Assembly (NCBI RefSeq): GCF_022539665.2 | Contig: NC_081338.1 | Location: forward strand, 6,994,446-7,058,445 | Origin: Daphnia carinata | Taxonomy: Eukaryota; Arthropoda; Branchiopoda; Diplostraca; Daphniidae | Length of the DNA: 64,000 nucleotides | Reading direction: 5' to 3' | Part shown: positions 35,794 through 48,027 of the stretch, in pieces | Layout of the letters: each line of letters opens with the position of its first letter | Position numbering within the stretch: the stretch's first letter is position 1 | The notes under the pieces: generated by a model | Databases searched by the model: none | What the model was told of the DNA's origin: nothing | Seen by the model: the letters and a program-made list of their open reading frames with translations, nothing else | Made by a program: the position numbers and the translations under genes

Positions 35794-38056
35794 AAAGATT
35801 GTGTGGATATGTTTAAAACGGCGTTCGAGAAGGACTTTATGTGATCTCTCTTATTATCTCCATCACGTTTTTTTTTATGGTCATATTTTCTAAACTACGC
35901 GGTCAAAAAAAAAAAAAAAAAAAAAAACCGGCCGATGGAAGAAGGGGTGGGAAGGCTTGCGGTCGTGTGTCAACCATCCCTAACTATAAATTTGGGAGTT
36001 AGGTATATATATATATATATATATATAAAGGTCTGCGTGTCGTTCTCTGCTACGCGGGATTATCCGGGATAAAAAAAGGAGAGAGAGAGAGAGAAATAAA
36101 AAAAAATTTAAAAAAAAAAAAAAAAAATGAAACGAGAGTTGAGAGACGCAGAGAGAAAAAAAAAAAAAAAAAAAAGTTGGGACACGCCAATCGTCGATTT
36201 TCAGTTTCATTCTTTTTTTTTTTCTTTTTTTTTTTTCCTCATCGTGTGTTTGTTCGTGGCTCTTGCTGATGAAGCCTCTTTTGTTTTCACCTCTTATTTA
36301 AAAAGAAAAAAGAAAAGAATATTTTTGATTATGGCGTGGCGAAAAGCATAGAGGGGATATAATATCTGGCCATTTAGTGCGTGTCTTGCTTTCCACTTGA
36401 TTTGCATACGAAAATCGATTGTCACACGACACCCATCGTAGTGTCAATCGCCTTTTGGCCCAATCGATTCGACTCTGATTGCCGATTTGCGTACGTCACA
36501 CGCGCCTATTTTAATTTTTTTCATTTTTTTTTTTTAATTATTATTCTTCATCTTCCCTTGAAAGCAGCGATATGTTTATTCACTTTGATCTCGTCTTGAT
36601 ATCGTTTTTCGATATCGTCTCGCCCATTTGTACGTAGTACACACACCGCAAGAAAATGCGTTTTGTTGGCTGCGTCGGCACAGCTGTTGGGAAAAACGAG
36701 GTACAAGCCAGAGATTGTTGTCGATCAATGGAACGAAAAAGAAGGATGGATGGATGGATGGATGGAGAAGCAGATACCAGGCAAAAAAAAAAGAAATGTA
36801 TATTTGAGCAACAGCAAAACAAAAAACAAAACAAAACACGAAACAAAAGAAAACAAATCAAAAACATAAAAAAAGGGAATCAAGATGATAAACAAACACG
36901 AAATGAAAAGACAGCCCTACATACCGCATTTTGATGGATGACTTTGTGTCGGTGCGTCCATCTTTTGCTCTCTATCACTTTTTCTCTTCTCTCTTTTTGG
37001 GCCATTGTGTGTGTTCGTTCGTAATCAAAGAATCGGCCAACCAAAAGGGCAGAGAGAATAAGAGAGAGAGAGAGAGCGACCCCACGGCCAAACAATTCAA
37101 TTGCTAAGAGAGAAAAACGTGTCCGCTTGACCGACTCGTTGTCCTCTGTCCAACTGCGTTTCATCCATCTCCTTTTTTTTTTTTCTTTTTTCCTATGTGT
37201 GTTGAGCTTCTTCAATCGTCGTGTGTCTTTTTGGGCAGGCAGTCGGTAGTCTTCAGCATTACTTACCAACCCCATGGTTTTGTTTTTATTTGAAAAAGAT
37301 GAAATGCGGCTGTTATTGTTTTTTTTTGTCTTTCGGCATTTGAGTTGACTGGAAATATGCGCGATACGAAGACGAATTGTGGATTTCAAAAAAAAAAAAT
37401 GAATGTGAAAAAATAGTTTGAAAAGAGATAAGAATAGAAATAAATCAAAATCCTTCCCACCCCCCACAGAAAAAAACGAAAAAACAACATGGCTGCCGCA
37501 ATCTCTTTAGAAGATGATTTCTTTTGTGAAATGTAGGTCCTCACCTTGTCGTTCGTGATGGAGTGTCGCCGACCGTACCCACTCTTGCGCGTCCTATCCC
37601 TCTCCCTTTATAGGATTTTGCCAGCAGTTGAGGTGGTTCTTATTTGAACTCTAGGATCTCCCTGTATTTTTTTTTTTTTATTTTTCAATAACACGTCGTC
37701 TCATCAAAAGCATTTTTTTTTTCTGTTATTCCCCTCGCTTTTGTTCCATGTTTCTTTTCTCTCTTTTTTTTTTTTTTTTTTTTTTTCTTCGTGTTTGAAA
37801 AAAAAAAAACAAGAAGAAGAAGAAAAGCAATTCACATTTCGTTTCGCTGCACAACATGTGCGGACATGTATATCGACAACGTATTTATGAAGCGCTCGAC
37901 ATCCGTAGATGTATAATACTAACAGTACAAGTCTATCCATTTCGGCTTGATTGCGCGGCTCGGTGTCGTCGTTGATTGGATTACGTGTTTCTCGTTCTCG
38001 CTGTCTCTCCCTCTCTCTCTCTCTCTCTCTCTATGTTTTGTCTGGAAGGAACGGGC

Positions 38057-38092
<36 letters not shown>

Positions 38093-38202
38093 CGAATATG
38101 GTCATTTCGTCCAGCTCCGAAACGATGGCCCAGAGTATGGAGAGGGGGAAGGCCAGCAGAGCTAAAAAAGAAGAGTACAAGTTAGGGAATACGCAAGACT
38201 AA

Positions 38203-38219
38203 GGGGGGGGGGGGGGGGG
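38203..38219. repeat. G17 homopolymer
   Basis: Seventeen guanines in a row, followed by GA arrays at about 38244-38278. Confidence 0.9.
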
Positions 38220-38246
38220 CCAGAGGGTTGAACAAGGGAGTTGCGA

Positions 38247-38277
<31 letters not shown>

Positions 38278-38535
38278 CAAAAGAGGATTTGCTATCGATC
38301 GAGTAGCCTAACATGCATGCACATGGTAGATGTCGAGTTGTTTTCCCTACAACATTTCAGTAGCGCAGTATTAGAATACTAACATACACACACACGCGTC
38401 TATTTGTATACGGCTGGAGGAAGGGGAAAAAAAAAAAAGGGAATGGAAGGGATGGTTACGAAGAGGGTCGTGTAGGACGTCATTTATGGGCGGGCGGTTT
38501 TGTTATTATCTGACGCTTCCCCTCCTTTTTCTTCT

Positions 38536-38566
<31 letters not shown>

Positions 38567-39285
38567 GTGGATGGATTGTGTGACTGATGGCGACTTTTCC
38601 GTTAGTCGTAATCATGGATTATACAATTTTATCCAGGCTGCGTTGCCAAGTAAAAAAAGAAAAAATGGAGGAGGGAGGGAGGGGTGGGGGGAAGGTGAAA
38701 TATTTTTTAATTAAAAATAGGAAAAGAAATTTGGGAACGAGAATTGTTGAAGCTCTTATCTGCCTTCTCCTTAACAAGATTCCGACGGCTTTGACACGAA
38801 AACTACATAGACACGATGCACTTGGCTTGGCGTAGGATGGCGTGGGGTGGTCGGGTAGGTGGGTGGTTTGGGTTTTTAGAATATGCGAACGGGAGGTATC
38901 TTGTCTTTTGTCGTGACATTCGTGATTTCTTTTGAAGACTTTGGGCGTTCAGAAGAGCTCCATGATTGGCTCCCTGATTCTATTGAACGATCATCGTTCA
39001 CTCTTTTTCTTTTTTTTTTTTTTTCTTTTAAATATATTCTAGGGCATGATCTTTGCCGTGTTGCAGACAAAAAAAAAAAGGGGAGGGGGTAGGTGGAGGT
39101 GTAGGGAATTTTTCTTTTTGTGTTCCCCTTTAACGTGAATCGCGTTTTCAGAGGTCCTCTTTACATGCCTTTCGATCCATTTTCAGGCTCGGTCGACGTT
39201 ATCAAGTGCCCATGGCCTGTCTGTGTCTGTGTGTGCGTGTGCGGTCAAGTTGAAAAAGAGTTAGTCCTCTGTTTTTACTTTTACT

Positions 39286-39324
<39 letters not shown>

Positions 39325-39424
39325 TCTTTTTTCGGGTGGGGTGTCATTCCGACATGTGACTGACCGACCGACTGTGAAAGATAGAAGAAAATTTATTATT
39401 ATTTTTTTTTTTATTATTATTTAC

Positions 39425-39428
<4 letters not shown>

Positions 39429-39480
<52 letters not shown>
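39429..39480. repeat. T52 homopolymer
   Basis: Fifty-two thymines, the longest single-base run seen in the window; further T runs lie at about 39290-39323 and 39403-39412. Confidence 0.85.
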
Positions 39481-39491
<11 letters not shown>

Positions 39492-42387
39492 GTCCCCGAA
39501 AGGAGAACGAAAGAAACGGAAGAGAACTGTTCTTCAAAAAAAAAAAAAAAAAACCATCTTGGCTCTTTTTTTTTTTACCCTCTCGTTTTCTTTCTTTTCT
39601 TCGTCTCTTTTCAGATATGCGTTTCATTTTTTTTTTTTTTTCTTTTTCTTTTTCTTCCGCCACTTCTTTAGCTTTGCCAATGTATCGCCTCTCCCCGCTC
39701 TTTTCTTCTTATCCGAAAGAAGAAGGAAAAAAAAAAAAGGAAAGAGAAATGCAGGGCCGATCCTTCTTGCTCTCTCTATCTCGGATGTGCAGTAGGCGTC
39801 GTTCGGTGCAACTAGGCCCCCTTTTTATTTTTATTTTTGGCCGCAAGCCGCACACGAAAAATCCCCCCCCCCCCCCAAAAAAAGAAAGATTTCTACTTTT
39901 AACATGAAACGAAATGTACTTTTTTTTCATAGACAGATGCACACAACGTCGTGTACATCGAAGACGTGTGTGTGTGTGTGTGTGTACATGTGTAAACTCT
40001 TTGCACACAAAAGGAGAAAGAGGATAGCACATCCCCCCCCCCAAAAAAAAAAAGTAGACTCGAATGGAAGATAACAAAAATACGAAACGTACCCCTTCAA
40101 AAAAAAAAAGAAGGTGAATGGTTCTTTCTCTCTCTCTCTCTCTCTCTCTTTTTTTCCGTATGTTTGCATCGACGGACAATTCGACTCACGCAAATCCTTA
40201 GTCAAAAGGCTTCTCTTTTTAGTTATTATTCTTCCCTCTTTTTGTGTGTGTCTCTACTCTTGTTCGTCTTGTTGCTTTCTTTCCGAAAAAAAAAAAAAAG
40301 GGAAAAAATCCCATCCGGCTGTAGATGTACAACGGTGGCATGGAGGAGACATTAAAAAAAAAAAAATAGATAGATTTTGTATATTGATATAATATTGTGA
40401 ATGACAATGAAGAGAAGGGAACGGAGGGGTGGGCAGGAATGATGAGATGGCCATTGTGATGTTGTTGTTGTTTCGTTTTTTTTTTTCTTTCTTTCTTTCT
40501 TTGTCTGGCCTGCGTGTAGTTGCGGTCGGAGTGTCGTATCCGGCTGCGACTGGCAGGCGGAGTAAGGAAAAGGTTGGTCGTATTTTCCTGACGGCCAAGA
40601 TGAAGGCCGCTCGCCGTTAAGAAGGATTTGACAAGCTGGAAAGCCGCCCTTTTTTTTCCCCCTCTTTTTTTAAAATGTATATCTTTTTATATTATATATT
40701 TCGACTCACTTTGTATGGTTGTTAGCGTTTTTTTTTTTTTTGAAAGGCGGGGCCGTGGTTCAGGAATGGGGGTAAAAAAAAAATTGGGAAAATGTAAATG
40801 TTGCGGTTTCGTTCCCGTCCGTCCCGTATTGCAATGGGAAAACTGGAAGAGACGGGCCGAAGTGAGTGGAATGAGAAAAAAAAAAGCGAAGAAGCGGTTG
40901 GCCTGGCACCAGCTGTTCCTGTGCTTGTCGTTTCACTTTCATTTCGTACTCTTTTTTTTTTTTTTTTTTTTTTTTTCTTTCATTCCGCTCAGCTCGGCTC
41001 TCCTACTTCTTAGTTTATGTCTTGTAGTGAAAACGACATCTGCCGACTGGTCATAGTGTCCGATTTAGATGGAAAAAAAAACAAAAACAAACAAAGAACA
41101 AGCGATTTTGTATTGTGAAAAAAAAAACAAAAAAAAAAAAAAAAAAAACGAGGACTCCGTTCATTTTAACACAAACACACGGCGTCTGTTAATATAGAGG
41201 GCAGACGAGTAGTAGTTGCACCGCCATTTTTAGTTGCACGTCAAGACACGTCCGCCCTTTTTTTTTTCAATTTTGAAAAAGGTGCAACACAAGGGCGAAA
41301 TTAGAATTTTATTTTTTTTTATTTTCTATTGCCTTTCATATTTTATTTTTTTTAAAGAAAAAAAAAAAAAACTTTTGAAATGTCAATGGAAGATGGTTGA
41401 AGAGATGAAAGTAACGCGTGAAAGCGTTTGAATAGAATCGGCCCGTCCGCTCGTGTCTAAACGAAAGAGAGAAGGGTCCCGGCCTGTCGCGGCCCGTTAC
41501 TGTTATTGACTTGTGTGTCTGCCATCGGGGCCCCCCTTTGCCGACGCGCGTGTGTCTTGCGTTTGTTGCTCGAATTCAATTTCGTTTTCGGAGAGAGAGA
41601 GAGAGAGAGAGAGAAAACGAAAACGAAATGACATTGACGGGCCACCCACTTTCCTTCCACCACCACCCCTCGCCATCCGTCCAACCGCCTGGGTCTTCCC
41701 TAGACTTTATCCCGTTTTCTTCTTTTTGGCTGTTGAGTTGTTGCCGCTGCTGTTGTTGTCGTAAGATTCGCCGGAGCGTGTCCATCGTACCGAAAATAAC
41801 TCGACGACACCCAACAGAAAAGTTGACAGCAGGCGTCTTTTTTTTTTTTTTTTTTTTTTTTTCGGGGAGGGGGGGGAGGACGTTGCAAATGGAATGTGGG
41901 ACACTCACTTTTTTTTCTTGTTGTTGTTGTTTGTGAATCATTGCCACAGTTGATGGAATGAGACAAGAACAGAAGAAGAAGGCAAAAGAAGTGAGATCAT
42001 TTTTCTTGCTTGCGTTTTATTTAGTTTCTTGATTGGCCGCGTTTGGGATCAGTTTGGCCGGTCTTGGCCTCGCGCAAAGCCCATCGCCATTGATTTTCGT
42101 CGAGAACAATGGGCTGTTGTTGCTCTTCGCAACCGCAGTCTCCATATCTTTCCATAGGGCCTTCCATTTGTTGGGGATTTTACTCGCATTTTTTTTTTTT
42201 TTTTTTTTAATTTAAGTATATTTATTTTATGTTTTTTTTTTTTTTTAAATATGGGAAGGAGATTGAGCAGCACATGACACAGGCAATAGGGGAAAAGTAA
42301 GGAGGGACGTCTTTGAGCAGATCAACTTGAAGATATGGGAGAAGCCAAAAAAGCACGACGAAGGGTGCGGTATAAGAGGATTGGCAT

Positions 42388-42419
<32 letters not shown>

Positions 42420-43375
42420 TGTTGTTATGTTTTCTTTGGATTTTATGAAGTCTTTTTTTTTTTTTTTAATTCAACAACTAGGGTGGAGGGGGGCCGAATG
42501 TAGGGTGATGGGGGAAGGGGATAGCCAATGCTCTTTTGCCGTCCTAGTGTCTGTCGCTAGACGATAGCCATCAGTTGATCAATGCTCGGTTCGAAGCCCC
42601 AAGCTCCGCTCGTCTGCGTCTGTCTTGTTGTATTTATTTATATCTGCGGAACAAGAAGGAGAATGCGAGTTAAAAAAGAAAAAAAAAATAGAGGTAGTTT
42701 GAGTAGCAGCCGAGAGAGAGAGAGAGAGAGAGAGGCTAGCGAACGATATACCGATGAGATGAAGCTTTTTTTTTTTTTTTTTTTTTTCTTCTCTTTCCTC
42801 TTCACTTGGCCGGTCTTATCACGACGCCATCTCATTTCTTACCCCCGCCAGAAAAGAAGTCCGGAAGCAATAGGGAGATGGCAAGTCTTTTGAGAGAGAG
42901 GGAGAGAGAGAGAGAGAGAGAGAGAGAAGAACTTGTTTGTTAGTGCCATTCCTTTTGATTTGATCATCTGTTTTTATTTTTTTATTTATTATTTTATTTT
43001 ATTTTATTTTATTTTATTTATTTTTTTTGCCCCTCTTCTTTTCACCATCCATCCATCTATCCGTCCATCCATCGCTTCTCCTTGCAGTGTGGGGTGCTGC
43101 CCGGCTGTTACTGTCACTAGCTACTGATAATCCATCTTGCAGCGTTTTCAACGACAAGGCTATACCAGTTTGCAACGAAGGGCTCTCTCTCCCTCTCGTC
43201 TCCCACCCTTTTTTTTTCCATTCCTTCCTTAGATAGCAGTTGAAAAGAGGCTAGCGTCGAAAAGGAGATGACACCGTTGTAAAGGTCTGCGGTCGCATCC
43301 GCAATTGTAAAAGAGGCGGAACGACGGGCCGGGCGGAGCAATACATCCATCATAGTCAATGGGCACGTCACATGT

Positions 43376-43442
43376 ACACACACACACACATACACACACA
43401 CATACACACACACATACACACATATATATATATATATATATA
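43376..43442. repeat. CA/TA composite array
   Basis: Alternating (AC)n blocks separated by AT (ACACAT units), passing into an (AT)n tract. About 67 bases of alternating purine-pyrimidine sequence. Confidence 0.85.
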
Positions 43443-44083
43443 CCTATATATATTTTTAGCTATCCTTATTTTATTAGGTATTTATTAATTTATTGAAATA
43501 TGAAGTTTAAAAGAAAAAAAAATAGAATGAGAAGAGATTTGACTTGAATTTAAAAAGAGAAATTGTGGGTGGTAGGGGGGGGGGCAGCTGATTTGCATTC
43601 ATTGATCATGTTGAGCATTCGATTTCTCTGCTCTTCAGCGTTGCGTGACTATTTGATGCGGTCACTTGAGCTCCCGCCCGACTTATCGACTGCGAAAAAG
43701 AGCACGTCCATGTTTTGCAAATAAGGTCGACGACGTTCCACTCGCCGTTCGTGGCTTCTTTAATCGATGGAGCAAGGCCCAACATTGTCCAGCCTTTTTT
43801 TTTTTTTTTTTTTTTTTATTTTTTTTTTCGACGCTTTCTCAATTGTGTTTTGACGCGAAAAGTGAGCGGGGGTTATGGTCTTAATATCACCCCCGCCTCG
43901 CCCCTTTTTTTTTCTTTTTTTTTTTTTATATTCGTTATTGGTTCTTTTAAAGAGACAGACGGATGTCCTGTTCTAGAGAGGGGAGATCCCTTTCATATGG
44001 ATGGCATTTTCGATTCGATTTCGGACGTGCTCGTTTGATTGGACGACACATCGTTGGCCCCAACGAGCAGTTGATCTCGACCC

Positions 44084-44114
<31 letters not shown>

Positions 44115-44391
44115 GAAGGAAAGAAAACATGGCCGATGTTGAAAAGAAAAGTTCGTTCAATTTGAAATGCGGTTTGTTTATTTGATGTCGAAAAACAAAC
44201 TTTTCTCTTTCCACTTGCGTGATGGCATATAGAAAAGTTTGTTTCGACCTTTTCTGTTTGCGATTAGCTTTCTGGACAAAAGTAGCTTTTTCGTGACTTT
44301 GCTTTTCTGTCTCCCCCCCCCCCCCCTCCCCCTTTGCCCCGACCGGCCAATCTGGTCACCTAATGGAAAGAAATGGGTCCCCCTTTATTTT

Positions 44392-44422
<31 letters not shown>

Positions 44423-44424
44423 TT
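44392..44424. repeat. (TTTA)n array
   Basis: Tandem TTTA units for about 33 bases, read directly; a similar array occurs at about 4749-4778. Confidence 0.85.
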
Positions 44425-45730
44425 ATTGTTTTATTCTTTGGGGGGGAGGGGGTTCACAGTCTGTTTCGATCTTTGCACTTCAAGTTCTTACGGATGCCCA
44501 TTTTTCGCTCGTTGAGTCGCGTTCCCTTGTTCCTGCACGTCTGTAAATATGGAATCAAGCTGAGTAGGCCTATGTGTCTTTTTTACACGCACGACTTGGC
44601 TACCCATTTCGTGTTTTGCAGTTACGGCTGTGTGATGACGTCTCGCTCTCTCTCTCCCTTTTCTTTTTTTTTTTTTTTGTTTTGTATTTTTCTCTCTTGT
44701 TGTTATCATCAAAAGCATGAGGCCTCCATCCGAACTCGCGATTTGATGGATGTTGAGCAGACTCGGCATCTCTCCCGTCTCTTGGTCCCCCCCCCCTCCT
44801 CCTCGCCCCTTTCCTTTTTTTTTTTTTTTTTTGCGAGCAAGGGGGTAGTGATGTATTTATTGCATCCCATTATCATATGCAGTTTATATATATATGTGTA
44901 ATATATCTGCATTATAAGTGTGTGTACATATTTGGGACGCGAGTGATGGAGAGAGCTCGAAAACTGAGGGGCACGGACGATGCGCAAAAAGTCTGAAATA
45001 TATTTATGGCTTACTGCCGGAAGAGGCAAAGACTTGTTCAAAGTCCCAAAAAATGGGTCTACGAGAACAAGAACAAAAAAAAAAGAAAAAGTTTGGGCGT
45101 TTCCCATCAACTTTATTTATTTATTTATTTTTTTTTTTGCCTCTCCCCTTCCGGGTTTTTTTGTTTTTTTTTTAAACGAGAGGCCGTTTGCTTTCTTTCT
45201 ATTTTAACGTTTCCCCCCCTTTTTTTTTACGTAATCAGGAGCTATTTGATGGTTCCCAATCGAAACATTTCTGGCCACACCTGACTTTGACCATAACTCG
45301 CTCCTCTCCTCCTTGCGTGTCGCTGTTTTGCCACCACCCTCCCCCCTCCCCATTCCCGTGTCTGCTCTTGTCCGTACATCCATCGGCCCCCTGACCTATC
45401 GCAATGGCTCCCTCGATACATCGACTCGCGACACCCATTGATCCTCTACTTCCTTTCTTTTTGTTTGTCTTCTCTTTAAGGAAAGCAGTTCAGCTTTTCC
45501 ATCTTGACTCGTCTTGGGTATCGTTGGATCGCCTAAAAGAATTGAAAGTTTTTGTTTTTTTGTTTTTTTTCCCCTTGTTGTTTAAAGAGCCAAACTTAAA
45601 AGTGAAGGCCCTTCATTTTGGGAGCGATTTGTTTTCATTTCGTATTTTTTTTTTTTTTGCGCGTTATTTCATTTTTGCGCAAAATTGTAATGTCAAATGT
45701 GTTTTTTTCTTTTCTTTCTTTCATTTGCAG

Positions 45731-45818
45731 AACATTTCCACATTTTCGTGGGGGACCTGAGCCCGGAAATCGAGACGCACACGCTCCGCGACGCCTTTGC
45801 CGCTTTCGGAGAGATCTC
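45731..45818 (+). CDS. TIAR: TIAR exon C: first half of RRM2
   Basis: An 88-base exon between TTTCATTTGCAG and GAGATCTC|GTAAGT. After completing a codon with one upstream base it reads [17 protein letters not shown], then [18 protein letters not shown] is the RNP2 motif of RRM2, the main U-rich RNA-binding domain in this family. The first codon is completed by A from the exon at 25254 (Lys) or by G from the candidate exon ending at 34146 (Glu), so this acceptor can serve two upstream donors in the same phase. The exon leaves two bases (TC) that become Ser with the next exon. Confidence 0.94.
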
Positions 45819-47983
45819 GTAAGTCGCAAACTTCGTTTTTTTTTGTTTTTTTTTGCCTTTGATTTCTGTCGTGTGCCCAATCTGGCGTGTTTGCGTTCCG
45901 TGTCAACAATCACACACACACACACACGATAGGATGGCGTTAGCCAAATCATTTGTAACCCAATGTGGTTGCGATTGCCTTTTTACATTGCGAAATGGCC
46001 GCCTCCCCTCCCGACACGAATAAAAGGTGAAAAGGAGGTTTAGCGATGAGAAAAGGCGATTTCAAATGATTTGAAGCCGTTGTAGAAAATGCCGAATAAG
46101 CGATTTGCGTTTTGTTATCGATTGCCACCAATGTGTGTGTGCGTCTGTCTGTCTGTCTCCCTCGTCCGCTGCATTCCTGGCCTCAATTGAATCGAACTGT
46201 GAGGCAACGAGAAACGACGATGGTGACATTTCTCAACATTTTCTTTCAAAAAGTAAAATGGACAAAATCGAATTTGCCTATTGCGCATATCAGCAGAGTA
46301 GAATTTCTTTCTTTCTTTTTTATTTTATTTTTATTATTTTTTTTTTTTTCGTTGTATATTTGATGTGTGTGGACAAGCAGCGAGGTGGATCAAGAGATAG
46401 GGGGGGAGGGGAGAAGTCGGTCGCGACGCGTGTCTTTCAAAGTTGGTCGAAAATTCTATTTTGGATGTCGTGTGTGTTGGGCAGCCCCGCCTACGTATCC
46501 TGTCTGTGTGTGTGTATACGTAATATGAAGGGAGAAGAGTTTGATGCTGCGTGATGCACGACGTTGACGAACGGATGCGTGAGGAAAAGAGCGACGTTGT
46601 GGCTACATAACGAAGCAGAGTGGCAAGTTGTTTCCTCCATTTTTTTTTTTTCAGTTTTTTTTTTTTTTTTATTTAGTTAAGTCAACTTGAGCCACCAATT
46701 CACCATGTCCGTCTATGAAATCAAGACACAACTTCCGACCAAATCGAATTTCATTCGCGCCGTCGTCCCAATTTGCCTTTTTTTTTTTTTTTTTTTCTAT
46801 TTTCATTTTCTTCTTCTTTATTTTTTTATTTTTTTATTTTTCCTCTCTTCTTCCTCGAATTCCATTTGGGTGGGGGTGGGGGGGGGGCTGGTAGGCGTCG
46901 AAGACAGACGCAAAGAAACTAATCAAATAAATTGTACGAGACTTTCTATCGCATTATCTGGAGCAAACGTAGCCCTCCCATCCATCTATCCATCATCTCT
47001 GTCTCTCTCTCTCTCTCTCTTTTTTTTTTCTTTTTACTTTTTATTATTATTATTATTATTTTTATCTGTTCTTAATATTTATTACGTGTCGCCCGGCTGT
47101 AAATTTATGTATTTAGATGTACATATTATTTGTGTATGGCTGGGCTGGCCTTGTCACGTGATGGTCTTCGGGTTCTGCTAACTGAATCGATGCCACACCA
47201 ACTGCTGCCTCTCTCTTTTCATTCTCCTTACATCACACACAGCTCCATCTAGATGAAATGAAGGACGTCCTCTCCTACTACTCGTCTCACTCTTCTAATA
47301 ATAAAAAATAAAAAATAGGAAGGACCGACGCAAAAATATATTTATATAACTGTTTGGTATTCGACCCGTCGGTCGACTTCGTGAGCGTTTTTACCTATCG
47401 CTCCCCCCCCCCCCTTTTTCACGTTTCTTTTGCAACATCCTCACACCCGATGCTCAACGTACTTTTTTTTTTATTTCATTTTTTATATTTTATTTTATTT
47501 TATTTTTTTTTTTCATCGGGGAATCCAGGCACATCCACTCATTTATCACCATTTTCTTCGACCCACAGGAGAGAGAGAGAGGTTGGGGCTGGCTGGTATT
47601 ATTTGATGTACGTTGTGTGTCTGCCATTTTCTCTTGGCTTAGCCCTTTCTTACTGGCGGCCGTGAGAGACCGTCTCTCTACGTCTTGATCCCATTTTATT
47701 TATTTATTTATTTTTTTATTTTTATTATTTTTTTTTTTTCTATTCCTTTCGCCGTTTATGCCTTTTGCGTTTGGCCGTTATTTATGTGTTTGTTTGATTT
47801 ATGTGCGTGTGTGTGTGTGTGTAACGGGGCTTGCGGACTGCCGTCGTGCGGTCACGGGCTGCAGAGAAAAACGAACAATGCGACGCCCTTGACGACCATT
47901 TTGGCTGGACAATAGGCCAAGAAAGAAAACGGATAGCAAACCGAAAATTCAGATAAAACACATACGCGCAAATCATTCAAACG

Positions 47984-48027
<44 letters not shown>

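Larger units (their letters stand above)
34147..45730 (+). other. Second part of the 20.4 kb TIAR intron
   Basis: Runs from the weak donor GTAACG at 34147 to the acceptor TTTCATTTGCAG at 45730. It is as repeat-rich as the first part, with the T52 run, GA and CA arrays, G17 at 38203-38219 and a CA/TA tract at about 43376-43442. I recognise no coding exon on either strand. Isolated open frames are low-complexity translations. Confidence 0.7.

Noticed and set aside
42586-42602. GGTTCGAAGCC, close to a tRNA B box
   Set aside because: No matching A box, acceptor stem or cloverleaf in the 70 bases around it.
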